From: Streptomyces sp. A 4/2
GTDB lineage: Bacteria; Actinomycetota; Actinomycetes; Streptomycetales; Streptomycetaceae
Reading direction: 5' to 3'
Assembly: GCF_940670765.1 (NCBI RefSeq)
Contig: NZ_CALNVW010000046.1
Coordinates: 1 to 64,000 of the forward strand
DNA: 64,000 nt
Every line of letters begins with the position of its first letter. Positions within the stretch are counted from its first letter, which is position 1. Position numbers and translations under genes: made by a program. Positions 57,642-64,000 of the stretch are shown piece by piece. The notes below the pieces were generated by a model. It was not told where the DNA came from. It saw only the letters and a program-made list of their open reading frames with translations, and ran no database searches.

Positions 57642-58346
57642 ATGACTTCACGACACATCCTGGTTTGCCTGCCCCCGCACACCGCCGAAGCCGCCCACAC
57701 CCTCGCCACCCGAGTGCTGTGCGCTGTCGAGGACGCCGACGAGGACGACTCCACCAGCTACCAGATCTCCGAAGGCCGATACACCAGCCACTTCCCGCTG
57801 GTCGCCGGAGCGCCCGCCGACGATCCTCGCCTCGTACGGTCCGCGTCAGAAGAGCCCGGCCGGTGCGCGGGCGGCGTCCTCGGCCTCCTCGACCTCGCAG
57901 CTCTGCGGGACCAGCGCGCGGCGAAGGCGGCCGACCTCTACGACGCCTGGGCTCACGCCACCGAAGGGATGCCCCCTGCCCGGCCGTGGGCGGCGTTCGC
58001 GGAGCGCTGGGGCAACGACTTCCCCCGGGCGCTCCTCGCCTTCCGCGACCAGCCCCGGCTCAAGGCCCTGGCAGAGATCAAGGGCAGGACGGGCCCGCGG
58101 CAGCGGGACGAGGAGGCGGCGCTGATCCGCCTGGACCGGGCCGGGTTCATCGACCGGGCCCGCCGCCGGGCGGTCCCCGGCCACATCCTCCTCGAACTCG
58201 ACGGCACCTGGACCGCCGACCCAGCCGGGCTGAACTCGGACGACGCCGCCGAGACGGGCAGCACCGCGTACTACGAACACGCGAACGCCTACATCGACGC
58301 CCTGCCCGCCGACTTCCTGGTCGTCGGTGTCGACTGCCGCCGCTGA
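57642..58346 (+). CDS. Hypothetical first gene of modification operon
   Basis: A 234-aa soluble protein. The start at 57642 follows a weak GGA; an upstream frame would begin inside the promoter. It begins with a beta-alpha unit (RHILVCLPPHTAEAAHTLATRVLCAVEDADED) and contains WGNDFPRALLAFRDQPRLKALAEIKG, a helical, conserved-looking part. It ends ANAYIDALPADFLVVGVDCRR. No family recognised. It shares the motif A promoter with five downstream genes, four of which have links to DNA modification. Confidence 0.6.
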   Translation: MTSRHILVCLPPHTAEAAHTLATRVLCAVEDADEDDSTSYQISEGRYTSHFPLVAGAPADDPRLVRSASEEPGRCAGGVLGLLDLAALRDQRAAKAADLYDAWAHATEGMPPARPWAAFAERWGNDFPRALLAFRDQPRLKALAEIKGRTGPRQRDEEAALIRLDRAGFIDRARRRAVPGHILLELDGTWTADPAGLNSDDAAETGSTAYYEHANAYIDALPADFLVVGVDCRR

Positions 58347-58452
58347 CGTTCGACCTCGCCGGAGACGGCCCCTCGCCGCCGGGCGGACAGCCCGGCGGCA
58401 CCGCTCCCCCGAACTCCCCCTCCAGCAGCGCCCGTTACAAGGAGAGACACCC

Positions 58453-59346
58453 GTGTCCTGGGACCTCATCCCCGGCCAGCACATCGACCGCGCCGACATC
58501 CACGCCCGCTTCGGCGGCCGCATCCACTCCCGCATCAGCCCGTCGAAGCAGAGCCCGAACGTCCACCTGTTCGTCACACCGGACGCCGAGGCCAGCTGCT
58601 TCGACGGTTGGACCGGCGCTCATATGCACTTCGGCGGGGAGGGCGGTCTCGACGGCACGGACCAGACGCTCTCCCAGGGGAACCGCTCCGTCGTCGAACA
58701 CGAGCAGGACGGCCGGGCGCTGCGCGTGTTCCTCCAGCTTCACGGACGACCGGCCCAGTACCTGGGCCAGTACCGACTGGACCCCGAGGTGCCGGTCGTC
58801 TATACCGATGGCCCCTTCGACGCGCGGCGGCCCCAGGAGGTCAGACGGGCCATCGTCTTCCGGCTGCTGCCGCTGAACGGCGCCCCGACGGGCCTGAGCA
58901 CCGTCGACCCCATCGCGGAACTGAACGCCGTCCGGCCGATCGGCCCCGGCGCCGTCATGAGGACCGCCGATCCCAGCCCGGCCAAGGAGGCTGCAGGCAG
59001 GCTGCTGCGGAACTACGAGAGCTACGCCCGGTGGGCGCACCAGGCCGACCTGTCCAGCTTCCGAGTCAAGGTGGCCGGAGCCTTCGCCGAACTCCACGTC
59101 GACCTGTACGACCTCACCCGCAACGAGCTCGTGGTGGCCCGCGCGACAGCCGCCCGCTCCGTCGTGCGGGAAGCCATCGGGGAACTGCACGACCTGGCCC
59201 GCTACTTCGACGCGGAGCCGCGCCGGGCTCTGCTGCTCCCCTCGCCTCCCGACAAGGACCTGACGGAGCTCCTACACCGCCAGCAGGTGAGCGCCGTCTG
59301 GCCCTCCGGCCCCAGGGAGTTCGCCCGCTCCGAGGTCCCGGCCTGA
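58453..59346 (+). CDS. ScoMcrA/SRA-like modified-DNA reader
   Basis: A 297-aa protein starting at GTG 58453 with AAGGAGA upstream. The first 140 residues (LIPGQHIDRADIHARFGGRIHSRISPSKQSPNVHLFVTPDAE... FGGEGGLDGTDQTLSQGNRSVVEHEQDGRALRVFLQ) fit the N-terminal domain of ScoMcrA-type restriction enzymes, an SRA-like module found in modification-dependent nucleases. The usual signature (R.elh..yGG..., GeG..GDQ....GN.ai..H) is largely kept. The C-terminal half is helical with no HNH motif, so it may read rather than cut DNA. It sits upstream of putative base-modifying enzymes. It could sense modified host or plasmid DNA. Confidence 0.6.
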   Translation: MSWDLIPGQHIDRADIHARFGGRIHSRISPSKQSPNVHLFVTPDAEASCFDGWTGAHMHFGGEGGLDGTDQTLSQGNRSVVEHEQDGRALRVFLQLHGRPAQYLGQYRLDPEVPVVYTDGPFDARRPQEVRRAIVFRLLPLNGAPTGLSTVDPIAELNAVRPIGPGAVMRTADPSPAKEAAGRLLRNYESYARWAHQADLSSFRVKVAGAFAELHVDLYDLTRNELVVARATAARSVVREAIGELHDLARYFDAEPRRALLLPSPPDKDLTELLHRQQVSAVWPSGPREFARSEVPA

Positions 59347-59358
59347 ATTCCGACCGCC

Positions 59359-59391
59359 CGGGTGCCCTGTCGCCGAGCGGCAGGGCACCCG
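59359..59391. terminator. Intercistronic hairpin
   Basis: An 11-bp stem CGGGTGCCCTG/CAGGGCACCCG with an 11-nt loop between the reader gene and the DUF4007 gene. It could attenuate the downstream genes. Confidence 0.55.
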
Positions 59392-59417
59392 TCCACGACA
59401 AGGAGAACACCGTCCCG

Positions 59418-60401
59418 ATGACGGATCACCCGCCGCTGGCCGGCTGCGTTCCGGCGTTCGGCCGCCACCGGACCTACCCTCCGAGGCAGGGGTGGCTCTT
59501 GAAGGTCCACACCGCCGTCCAGGACGACCCGCTTGTCTTCCGCCACCCCGACGCACCCGTCGTCCTCGGCGTCGGCTCCAGCATGGTGGCGAGCATGCGG
59601 TTCTGGGCCGGCGCCTTCGGTCTCGTCGAGGAGGATGCCGCAGGAAGCGGAGCGGTGACGCCGACCGCTCGCGGCCACTGGCTGCTCGACGAAGCCGGCG
59701 CCGACCCGTACCTGGAGGACCCGGCCAGTCTGTGGCTGCTCCACTGGTGGCTGCTCAGCGGCACGCCCTGCTCCGTGCCGACCTGGTACTACCTGTTCGC
59801 GCGCGCCGGACTCTCCACGTTCACCCGGGCCGAGCTGCGCACCCACGTCCGCGGAGCAGCGGAGCGGACCGGCTGGAAGGCTCCGGCCAACGACACCGTC
59901 GGCCGCGACATCGCCTGCATCGCGACGATGTACGCCCCGCAGGTCGCTTCCCCCGACCAGCCGCGCGCCGGCGTCGAGGACGTCCTCACCAACCCGTTCC
60001 GCGACCTCAACCTGCTCTCCACCGCCGCCCCGGGGGAACATCACCGCAGCGACCGCAGTCACGTGCTCAGCTTGAACCGCGGGGCCGGCCGGCTCGCTCC
60101 CGCCGCCGTTCTGGCGTACGCCTGCCTCGACCACGCTGCTCGCCGCTGCGCGTCGGCTCCCGGCAGCATCGCCGTCTCACGGCTGGCCAACGAGCCCGGC
60201 AGCCCCGGCCGGGTGCTGCTCATCGACACCCGCTCGCTGCACAGCGCCCTCGAACGGGCCGCGCGCCGGTACCCGGCCCTGTCGGTCGTCGAGTCCGCGG
60301 CGGGAGAGGCCCTGCTCGCCTACTCGGCGCCCCCTGCGGAGCTGGCCGACGAGGTCCTGGCCGCCACTTACCGCCGCGCGGAGGGACCCGGTGACTGCTG
60401 A
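59418..60401 (+). CDS. DUF4007-family protein
   Basis: A 327-aa protein that fits DUF4007 well: GRHRTYPPRQGWLLKVHTAVQDDPLVF, DAPVVLGVGSSMVASMRFWAGAFGLVEE, LEDPASLWLLHWWLLSGTP and FTRAELRTHVRGAAERTGWKAPANDTVGRDIACIATMY. DUF4007 genes are common in defence and DNA-modification clusters, often beside a PAPS-reductase-like gene (my recollection). No such gene is in this window. The protein is probably DNA-binding (winged-helix-like N-terminus). ATG 59418 is preceded by AAGGAGA at somewhat long spacing. It overlaps the next gene by 11 nt. Confidence 0.8.
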   Translation: MTDHPPLAGCVPAFGRHRTYPPRQGWLLKVHTAVQDDPLVFRHPDAPVVLGVGSSMVASMRFWAGAFGLVEEDAAGSGAVTPTARGHWLLDEAGADPYLEDPASLWLLHWWLLSGTPCSVPTWYYLFARAGLSTFTRAELRTHVRGAAERTGWKAPANDTVGRDIACIATMYAPQVASPDQPRAGVEDVLTNPFRDLNLLSTAAPGEHHRSDRSHVLSLNRGAGRLAPAAVLAYACLDHAARRCASAPGSIAVSRLANEPGSPGRVLLIDTRSLHSALERAARRYPALSVVESAAGEALLAYSAPPAELADEVLAATYRRAEGPGDC

Positions 60402-60777
60402 ACCCTCCCGGCTGGGTGCCTTCGCCGGTGGGTACCAGCCGTTCCCGGCCCCGGTCTACCGGTTCGAGTACCAGCAGCTGCTCTCCGCCGGCGCCTTGGT
60501 CGACCGGGCCGGGCGGCCGGTGAGCGGCGCCCCCTGCCCGACCTGCGACTGGCTGGTGGACGCCTTCACATGCCCCGGCGCTTTGCCCTGTCCGCGCTGT
60601 TCCGTCAAGGCCGAGCAGCGGTGCATCCGGCCGAGCGGTCACGCAGCGGACCGGTTCCACACCGGCCGCGTCCGCGCCGCCGAGGCCCGGGACCGGGCCC
60701 GCGAGGAAGCCGGAGACCCGACCCTGCTCGCGCCCTGGCCCGAGCATCCGACACCCAACGAACGGCTCCTGCCATGA
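60391..60777 (+). CDS. Zinc-finger protein, 128 aa
   Basis: A 128-aa protein starting at GTG 60391. CPTCDW, CPGALPCPRCSVKAEQRCIRPSGHAADRFHTGRVRAAEARDR is the CPxC...G..C..PSGH....FH..R zinc-finger pattern common in small actinobacterial proteins. The first 45 residues are a separate strand-rich segment. In this operon it may bind DNA or bring together the DUF4007 and DpdA-like proteins (inference). It overlaps both neighbours, so translation is coupled. Confidence 0.75.
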   Translation: MTAEPSRLGAFAGGYQPFPAPVYRFEYQQLLSAGALVDRAGRPVSGAPCPTCDWLVDAFTCPGALPCPRCSVKAEQRCIRPSGHAADRFHTGRVRAAEARDRAREEAGDPTLLAPWPEHPTPNERLLP

Positions 60778-61577
60778 CCGCCCCCGCCATCACGCCGACA
60801 CCCGTCAGGTTCCACCTGGGCGTTCACCAGCCCGCATGGATGGAACACCTCGACTTCCCCCTGTTCGTCTCCAACCGGCGGCTGATGAACCGCAAGTCCC
60901 TGCCCCGGGCCGCCGGTCCCTGGGCTCTGGACAGCGGGGCATTCAGCGAGGTCGACCTCTACGGCCGGTGGAAGACCACCGCCCAGCAGTACGCCACCGC
61001 CGTCAACCGCTACCACGACGAGATCGGCAACCTTGAGTGGTGCAGTCCCATGGACTGGGTCTGTGAGCCCTGGATGCTGCCCAAGACCGGCCTCACCATC
61101 GAGGAGCACCTGAGGCGCACCGTCGACTCCGTCGTCGAACTGCGCTCCCTGGGCATCAAGACCCGCGTCATCCCGGTCCTGCAGGGCTGGCTGCGCCCCC
61201 ACTACCTCCGCTGCGCCGAGATGTACGCCGACGCCGGCATCGACCTCCTGGCCGAGCCGCTGGTGGGCGTCGGCAGCATGTGCCGGCGCCAGAACCACTG
61301 GCGTGCCTCCCTCCTCCTGGACGAGCTCGCCCGCCTCGGCGGGCGCGGGGCGCCGCTCGTGCCGCTGCACGCCTTCGGCTTCAAGATCCAGGGCCTGACG
61401 CTGTGCCGCTCGCTGGCGTCGGCCGACTCGATGGCCTGGAGCTCGGCCGGCCGCAGGGAACGCGGGTGCAGCCCGACCCACAAGACGGAGAGCAACTGCA
61501 AGTCTTACGCGCTCTGGTGGAGGAACCACCTGATGGAGCGGCTGGAGGACGCGGGGGTGCCGTCATGCCCGGCGTGA
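60774..61577 (+). CDS. DpdA-like tRNA-guanine transglycosylase homolog
   Basis: A 267-aa TIM-barrel-like protein resembling phage and actinobacterial queuine/DpdA-type transglycosylases: FHLGVHQPAWMEHLDFPLFVSNRRLMNRKSLPRAAGPWALDSGAFSEVDLYGRW, EWCSPMDWVCEPWMLPKTGLTIEEHLRRTV, IPVLQGWLRPHYLRCAEMYADAGIDLLAEPLVGVGSMCRRQ. DpdA family enzymes exchange guanine in DNA for a 7-deazaguanine. The conserved Asp in ALDSGAF and in PMDW are candidates for the catalytic pair. No 7-deazaguanine synthesis genes (QueC/D/E, FolE) are in the window, so the base would come from the host. ATGA overlap upstream. Confidence 0.7.
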   Translation: MTAPAITPTPVRFHLGVHQPAWMEHLDFPLFVSNRRLMNRKSLPRAAGPWALDSGAFSEVDLYGRWKTTAQQYATAVNRYHDEIGNLEWCSPMDWVCEPWMLPKTGLTIEEHLRRTVDSVVELRSLGIKTRVIPVLQGWLRPHYLRCAEMYADAGIDLLAEPLVGVGSMCRRQNHWRASLLLDELARLGGRGAPLVPLHAFGFKIQGLTLCRSLASADSMAWSSAGRRERGCSPTHKTESNCKSYALWWRNHLMERLEDAGVPSCPA

Positions 61578-62482
61578 CGCCCACCCCGGCCGAGATGCAC
61601 GGCATCCTCGCCGGCCGGCCGCAGGGCTGGACCCAGCGCTGGCGGTACGGCCTGCCCAGCTGGCGGCACGTGAGCGATGGCGGCTTCCGGCGCGAGCGGT
61701 ACAGCGTCACCGAGATTCCCGAGGCGCTCGCCCGTTCGTTCATCGAGCGGCACCACTACCTGGCCGGCTGGCCCTCAGCTCTCCACCGCTACGGCCTGTG
61801 GGACCACGAGCCGCCGCAGGGCGAGGGAGGCCCCGGCCCCGGGGGTGCCGCCCTGGCCGGCGTACTCGTCCTGGGCTGCCCCATGAACGAACGTGTCCTG
61901 ACCAGGGCGTTTCCTCGCTTGGCCCCCTATTACGAGAGCGCGGAGATTTCGCGCCTGGCGCTCACCGACGACGTCGCGGCGAACGGCGAGAGCTTCTTCA
62001 TCGCGGCGGCCCTCAGACGTGCCGCCGAGCGCGGCATCCGGGGAGTGGTGAGCTTCTCTGACCCGGTGCCCAGGTCACGGCGCACGCCGAGCGGCGAGAT
62101 GATCATCTCCAACGGGCATCTCGGCATCGTGTACCAGAGCTGCAACTTCCGGTTCACCGGGCGCGGGACTAAGCGAACGCTCACGCTGCTGCCGGACGGC
62201 ACCGTTCTGACGGCTCGGTCCCGGGCCAAGCTGACCAGCCGCGTGCCCGAGCCCGGGGCCGCAGGGGTGGAGAGCCGGCTGGCCGCTCTCGGAGCGCCGC
62301 CCCGCACGGCCGGCGAATCCCCGGCCCAGTGGCTGCCGAGGGCCCTGGAGCACCTCGGAGCCCGCTCGATCCGTCACCCCGGCAATTTCCGGTACGTCCT
62401 ACCTGTGGGCCGTACGCGGGCCGAGCGGTCGCGCACCGTCATCGCGCTGGAGGCGGCGCCTTACCCGAAGAGCATTGCTTAA
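61565..62482 (+). CDS. Mom-like DNA modification protein
   Basis: A 305-aa protein resembling the Mom family (phage Mu Mom modifies adenine by methylcarbamoylation; acetyltransferase-like fold). Visible traits are a core IPEALARSFIERHHYLAGWPSALHRYGL, GVLVLGCPMNERVLTRAF, YYESAEISRLALTDDVAANGESFFIAAALRRAAERGIRGVVSFSDP, HLGIVYQSCNFRFTGRGTKRTLTLLPDG and a C-terminal HPGNFRYVLPVG. It overlaps the DpdA-like gene by 13 nt, so two different base-modifying proteins would be translated together. Its TAA is inside the next motif A promoter. The family call is moderate. Confidence 0.65.
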   Translation: MPGVTPTPAEMHGILAGRPQGWTQRWRYGLPSWRHVSDGGFRRERYSVTEIPEALARSFIERHHYLAGWPSALHRYGLWDHEPPQGEGGPGPGGAALAGVLVLGCPMNERVLTRAFPRLAPYYESAEISRLALTDDVAANGESFFIAAALRRAAERGIRGVVSFSDPVPRSRRTPSGEMIISNGHLGIVYQSCNFRFTGRGTKRTLTLLPDGTVLTARSRAKLTSRVPEPGAAGVESRLAALGAPPRTAGESPAQWLPRALEHLGARSIRHPGNFRYVLPVGRTRAERSRTVIALEAAPYPKSIA

Positions 62483-62503
62483 CTCCATGAGTATGAGTAC
62501 AGT
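62475..62503 (+). promoter_or_regulatory. Motif A promoter
   Basis: TTGCTT, spacer AACTCCATGAGTATGAG (17 nt), TACAGT. The upstream gene ends inside it (ATT GCT TAA), just as at 53221. Spacer dyad ACTC-CAT-GAGT. Confidence 0.75.
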
Positions 62504-62562
62504 TGAGGTCACGGCGGGCGAGGTGCTCCGCCGATCCGGCCCCTTTCGCTTCCAGGAGTGTC

Positions 62563-62982
62563 ATGTCCTACATAGCCGCCACCGCGTCCGCTCTCGCCCC
62601 GGGATACCCCGTGAGCTTCCAGGTGTACGGCGACCACCCCGTCCAGGACTACATCGCCGAGGGGACGGTCACCGCGATCAAGCGGATCGCCTTCATGGCG
62701 ACCGAGGTGACCTTGGACAACGGCCGCACCTATCAACTGCCCGTCACCCGCCGGGTGCGCGTGTATGCCGCCTTCCTCAAGGCCGGGTACGCGAGGGAGG
62801 TGGCGAACTCCGGCCCTTCCGCCGACTGGCTCGCCGACGCGGCGCAGATCTGGACGGAGAGTCTGACCGACCAGCTCAAGGCGCAGCTCAAGTCCAACAC
62901 CGAGGCCTTCTTCGCGTCCTACTGGCCCGGGCGGGCCAGGCTCATTGCCGCGCTGCGGGCCGCTCAGCACCGGACTGCTTGA
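62563..62982 (+). CDS. Hypothetical protein, 139 aa
   Basis: A 139-aa protein with an AGGAG ribosome site. A small beta-barrel-like N-terminus (PVSFQVYGDHPVQDYIAEGTVTAIKRIAFMATEVTLDNGRTYQLPVTRRVRVY) is followed by a helical C-terminus. No family recognised. Confidence 0.65.
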   Translation: MSYIAATASALAPGYPVSFQVYGDHPVQDYIAEGTVTAIKRIAFMATEVTLDNGRTYQLPVTRRVRVYAAFLKAGYAREVANSGPSADWLADAAQIWTESLTDQLKAQLKSNTEAFFASYWPGRARLIAALRAAQHRTA

Positions 62983-63061
62983 ACACCGGCGCTCACCAGA
63001 CCCAGAACAGCCGCTGCACGCCTTCCGAGGTAGCAAACCCCACTTGATCAGGAGCCCAACG

Positions 63062-63574
63062 ATGCCCACGCCCCTGCCCGTCACCGAGCGTGCCGCTCAG
63101 GACGCCGTACTCCGCGCCGCCGAAGACGACCTGAAGCGCGCCTTCGGCGCGTTGGTCACCACGTCCAAAGCCCTTCAGCCGGACCTCGGCGCCACGGCCT
63201 CCCGGGACCTTCCGCCGGACCTCGTCGCCGCGTTGCGCGCCGCCTTCCCCGTCACCCGGGGCCCTGCCCACGACGTGTACCCCCAGGTACCGGCCGAGCT
63301 GCGCACGGACCTCCGGGACGCTCTGATCGAGTTCTTCGCGGACCGCCCGGAGCACCCCGTGCCGAGCGCGGTCACGTTCATCGTGACCAACGACTACGAC
63401 GACGGGCCGGCCTGGAACACATACGGCGCGACGCTCCACTACGGCCCCCACGTCACGGTCGAGGCCCCCGACTTCGACCGGACGTTCGTGGCGGACACCC
63501 TGATCGAAATCGCCGACGACGAGAAGCCCTACGGGACGCCGAGCCCCGTCCTCTTCGTCCCGCTGCGCGCCTGA
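63062..63574 (+). CDS. Hypothetical protein, 170 aa
   Basis: A 170-aa protein with an AGGAG ribosome site. A helical first half is followed by a beta-rich end (SAVTFIVTNDYDDGPAWNTYGATLHYGPHVTVEAPDFDRTFVADTLIEIADDEKPYG). No family recognised. Confidence 0.6.
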   Translation: MPTPLPVTERAAQDAVLRAAEDDLKRAFGALVTTSKALQPDLGATASRDLPPDLVAALRAAFPVTRGPAHDVYPQVPAELRTDLRDALIEFFADRPEHPVPSAVTFIVTNDYDDGPAWNTYGATLHYGPHVTVEAPDFDRTFVADTLIEIADDEKPYGTPSPVLFVPLRA

Positions 63575-63641
63575 CCCCCGCCCAGGAGCGTGTGTGCGTG
63601 AGCACCGCGCGGCCCAGCCGCCACCACATGAGGAGATGACG

Positions 63642-64000
63642 ATGAGTTCGGCACGCAGTCCCCAGGCCCCGGGCGCCTCCGAAAGTCAGCAGACCGTGCG
63701 TGCGCGGGTGAAGGCCCGCCTCCGCAATCCGTACTTCCCCTACAGCTCCCAGGAGGAGCGGGATGCCGTGCACGCGATCGGGAGGAAGGCCGCAGAGAAG
63801 GCAGCCGAGGTACGCGAGAAGCTCGGTCGCGATCCGATCGTCCACTACATCAAGGAGGCGGATCGCCTTCTGGGCCGCACAACATGCTGCCATGTCGGCC
63901 TCAAGGACCTGAACGAACACGACTTCGGTTCGCACCAGCGATGGCGCTGCACGTGTCCGGAGGTCAGCGCGCGGAAGAAGGCGGCCGACCGGCGACCGTA
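63642..64000 (+). CDS. Partial gene running off window end
   Basis: ATG 63642 with AGGAGATG upstream opens a frame of at least 119 codons without a stop in the window. It begins with a disordered stretch, then a basic helical part (VRARVKARLRNPYFPYSSQEERDAVHAIGRKAAEKAAEVREKLGRD), then TTCCHVGLKDLNEHDFGSHQRWRCTCPEV with five Cys and several His, a likely zinc site. No family recognised from this fragment. Confidence 0.6.
   Translation, partial: MSSARSPQAPGASESQQTVRARVKARLRNPYFPYSSQEERDAVHAIGRKAAEKAAEVREKLGRDPIVHYIKEADRLLGRTTCCHVGLKDLNEHDFGSHQRWRCTCPEVSARKKAADRRP

Noticed and set aside
38976..62503. Motif A considered as transposon ends or attachment sites
   Set aside because: All copies point towards a start codon, have -35/-10 spacing of exactly 17, and no transposase or target duplication is visible. 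Cassette exchange at the motif remains possible and is listed separately.
63598..63639. 13-codon GTG frame before the last gene
   Set aside because: Too short, does not overlap the next start, and the downstream gene has its own AGGAGATG site.
1..64000. tRNA, tmRNA or rRNA genes
   Set aside because: I scanned for T-loop-like GGTTCGA/GTTCGAATC sequences in a cloverleaf context and found none convincing; GGGTTCGAC near 31823 is part of a motif B spacer.

Overview
The window is about 70% G+C DNA with strong third-position G/C bias, ATGA/GTGA/TTGA start-stop overlaps, and actinomycete gene families (WhiB-like, DUF2637-like, DUF3263-like, TraB/FtsK-like). It looks like part of a large Streptomyces (or close relative) conjugative plasmid or plasmid-like integrative element. 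No rRNA, tRNA, CRISPR array, transposase or chromosomal housekeeping gene was recognised.

Layout. (1) 1-860: non-coding, with six tandem 12-mers, five GGGGAGA-type palindromes and a 27-bp-stem hairpin. (2) 860-8414, minus strand: a TerF-like VWA protein, then a spread/transfer block (FtsK/TraB-like translocase, small membrane proteins, a DUF2637-like membrane protein, a WhiB-like regulator, a lipoprotein). (3) 8.4-14.3 kb: a GntR regulator, a candidate replication initiator (10404-12221) flanked by many CCCCTTGTCC iterons, and a sigma-like DNA-binding protein (13387-14319). (4) 14.4-30.9 kb: a type IV secretion/conjugation operon (VirB8/TcpC-like, pilin-like, TcpE-like, VirB4, VirB6-like, a second VirB8-like protein, a VirB1-like hydrolase, VirD4, Replic_Relax, ParB-like, a Cys-rich DUF4417-like protein). 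(5) 31-38.9 kb: a Nudix-like protein, two very large proteins sharing an N-terminal MGTNSKSSHxSYA tag and ending in a kinase-like and an ADP-ribosyltransferase-like domain, a small partner, and a tandem-XRE/HExxH pair. (6) 38.9-64 kb: a field of small, mostly unrecognised genes in short operons, including a GP88-family gene, repeat-built DNA-binding proteins, an ADP-ribosylglycohydrolase-phosphatase fusion, a solitary N6-adenine methyltransferase and a candidate DNA-modification operon (57.6-62.5 kb).

Two promoter families tie the window together. Motif A (11 copies) is TTGCTT-N17-TANNNT with a conserved spacer AANTCTATGAGT containing a dyad. It precedes nearly every operon in the right half and the VWA gene on the left. 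Motif B (6 copies) is GTCACAC-N15-CACCTCTA with invariant spacing. It precedes the VWA gene, the replication gene, both halves of the secretion operon, the Nudix-like gene and the effector-like operon. The sigma-like gene ends 19 bp before one motif B copy and is a natural candidate for its reader (inference).

The most novel-looking content is (i) the operon with a ScoMcrA/SRA-like modified-DNA reader, DUF4007, a zinc-finger protein, a DpdA/TGT-like base exchanger and a Mom-like protein; (ii) the pair of tagged, effector-like giant proteins downstream of the secretion operon, with a fused de-ADP-ribosylase/phosphatase nearby; and (iii) the two promoter regulons. All family calls are from reading the sequence by eye, without searches.
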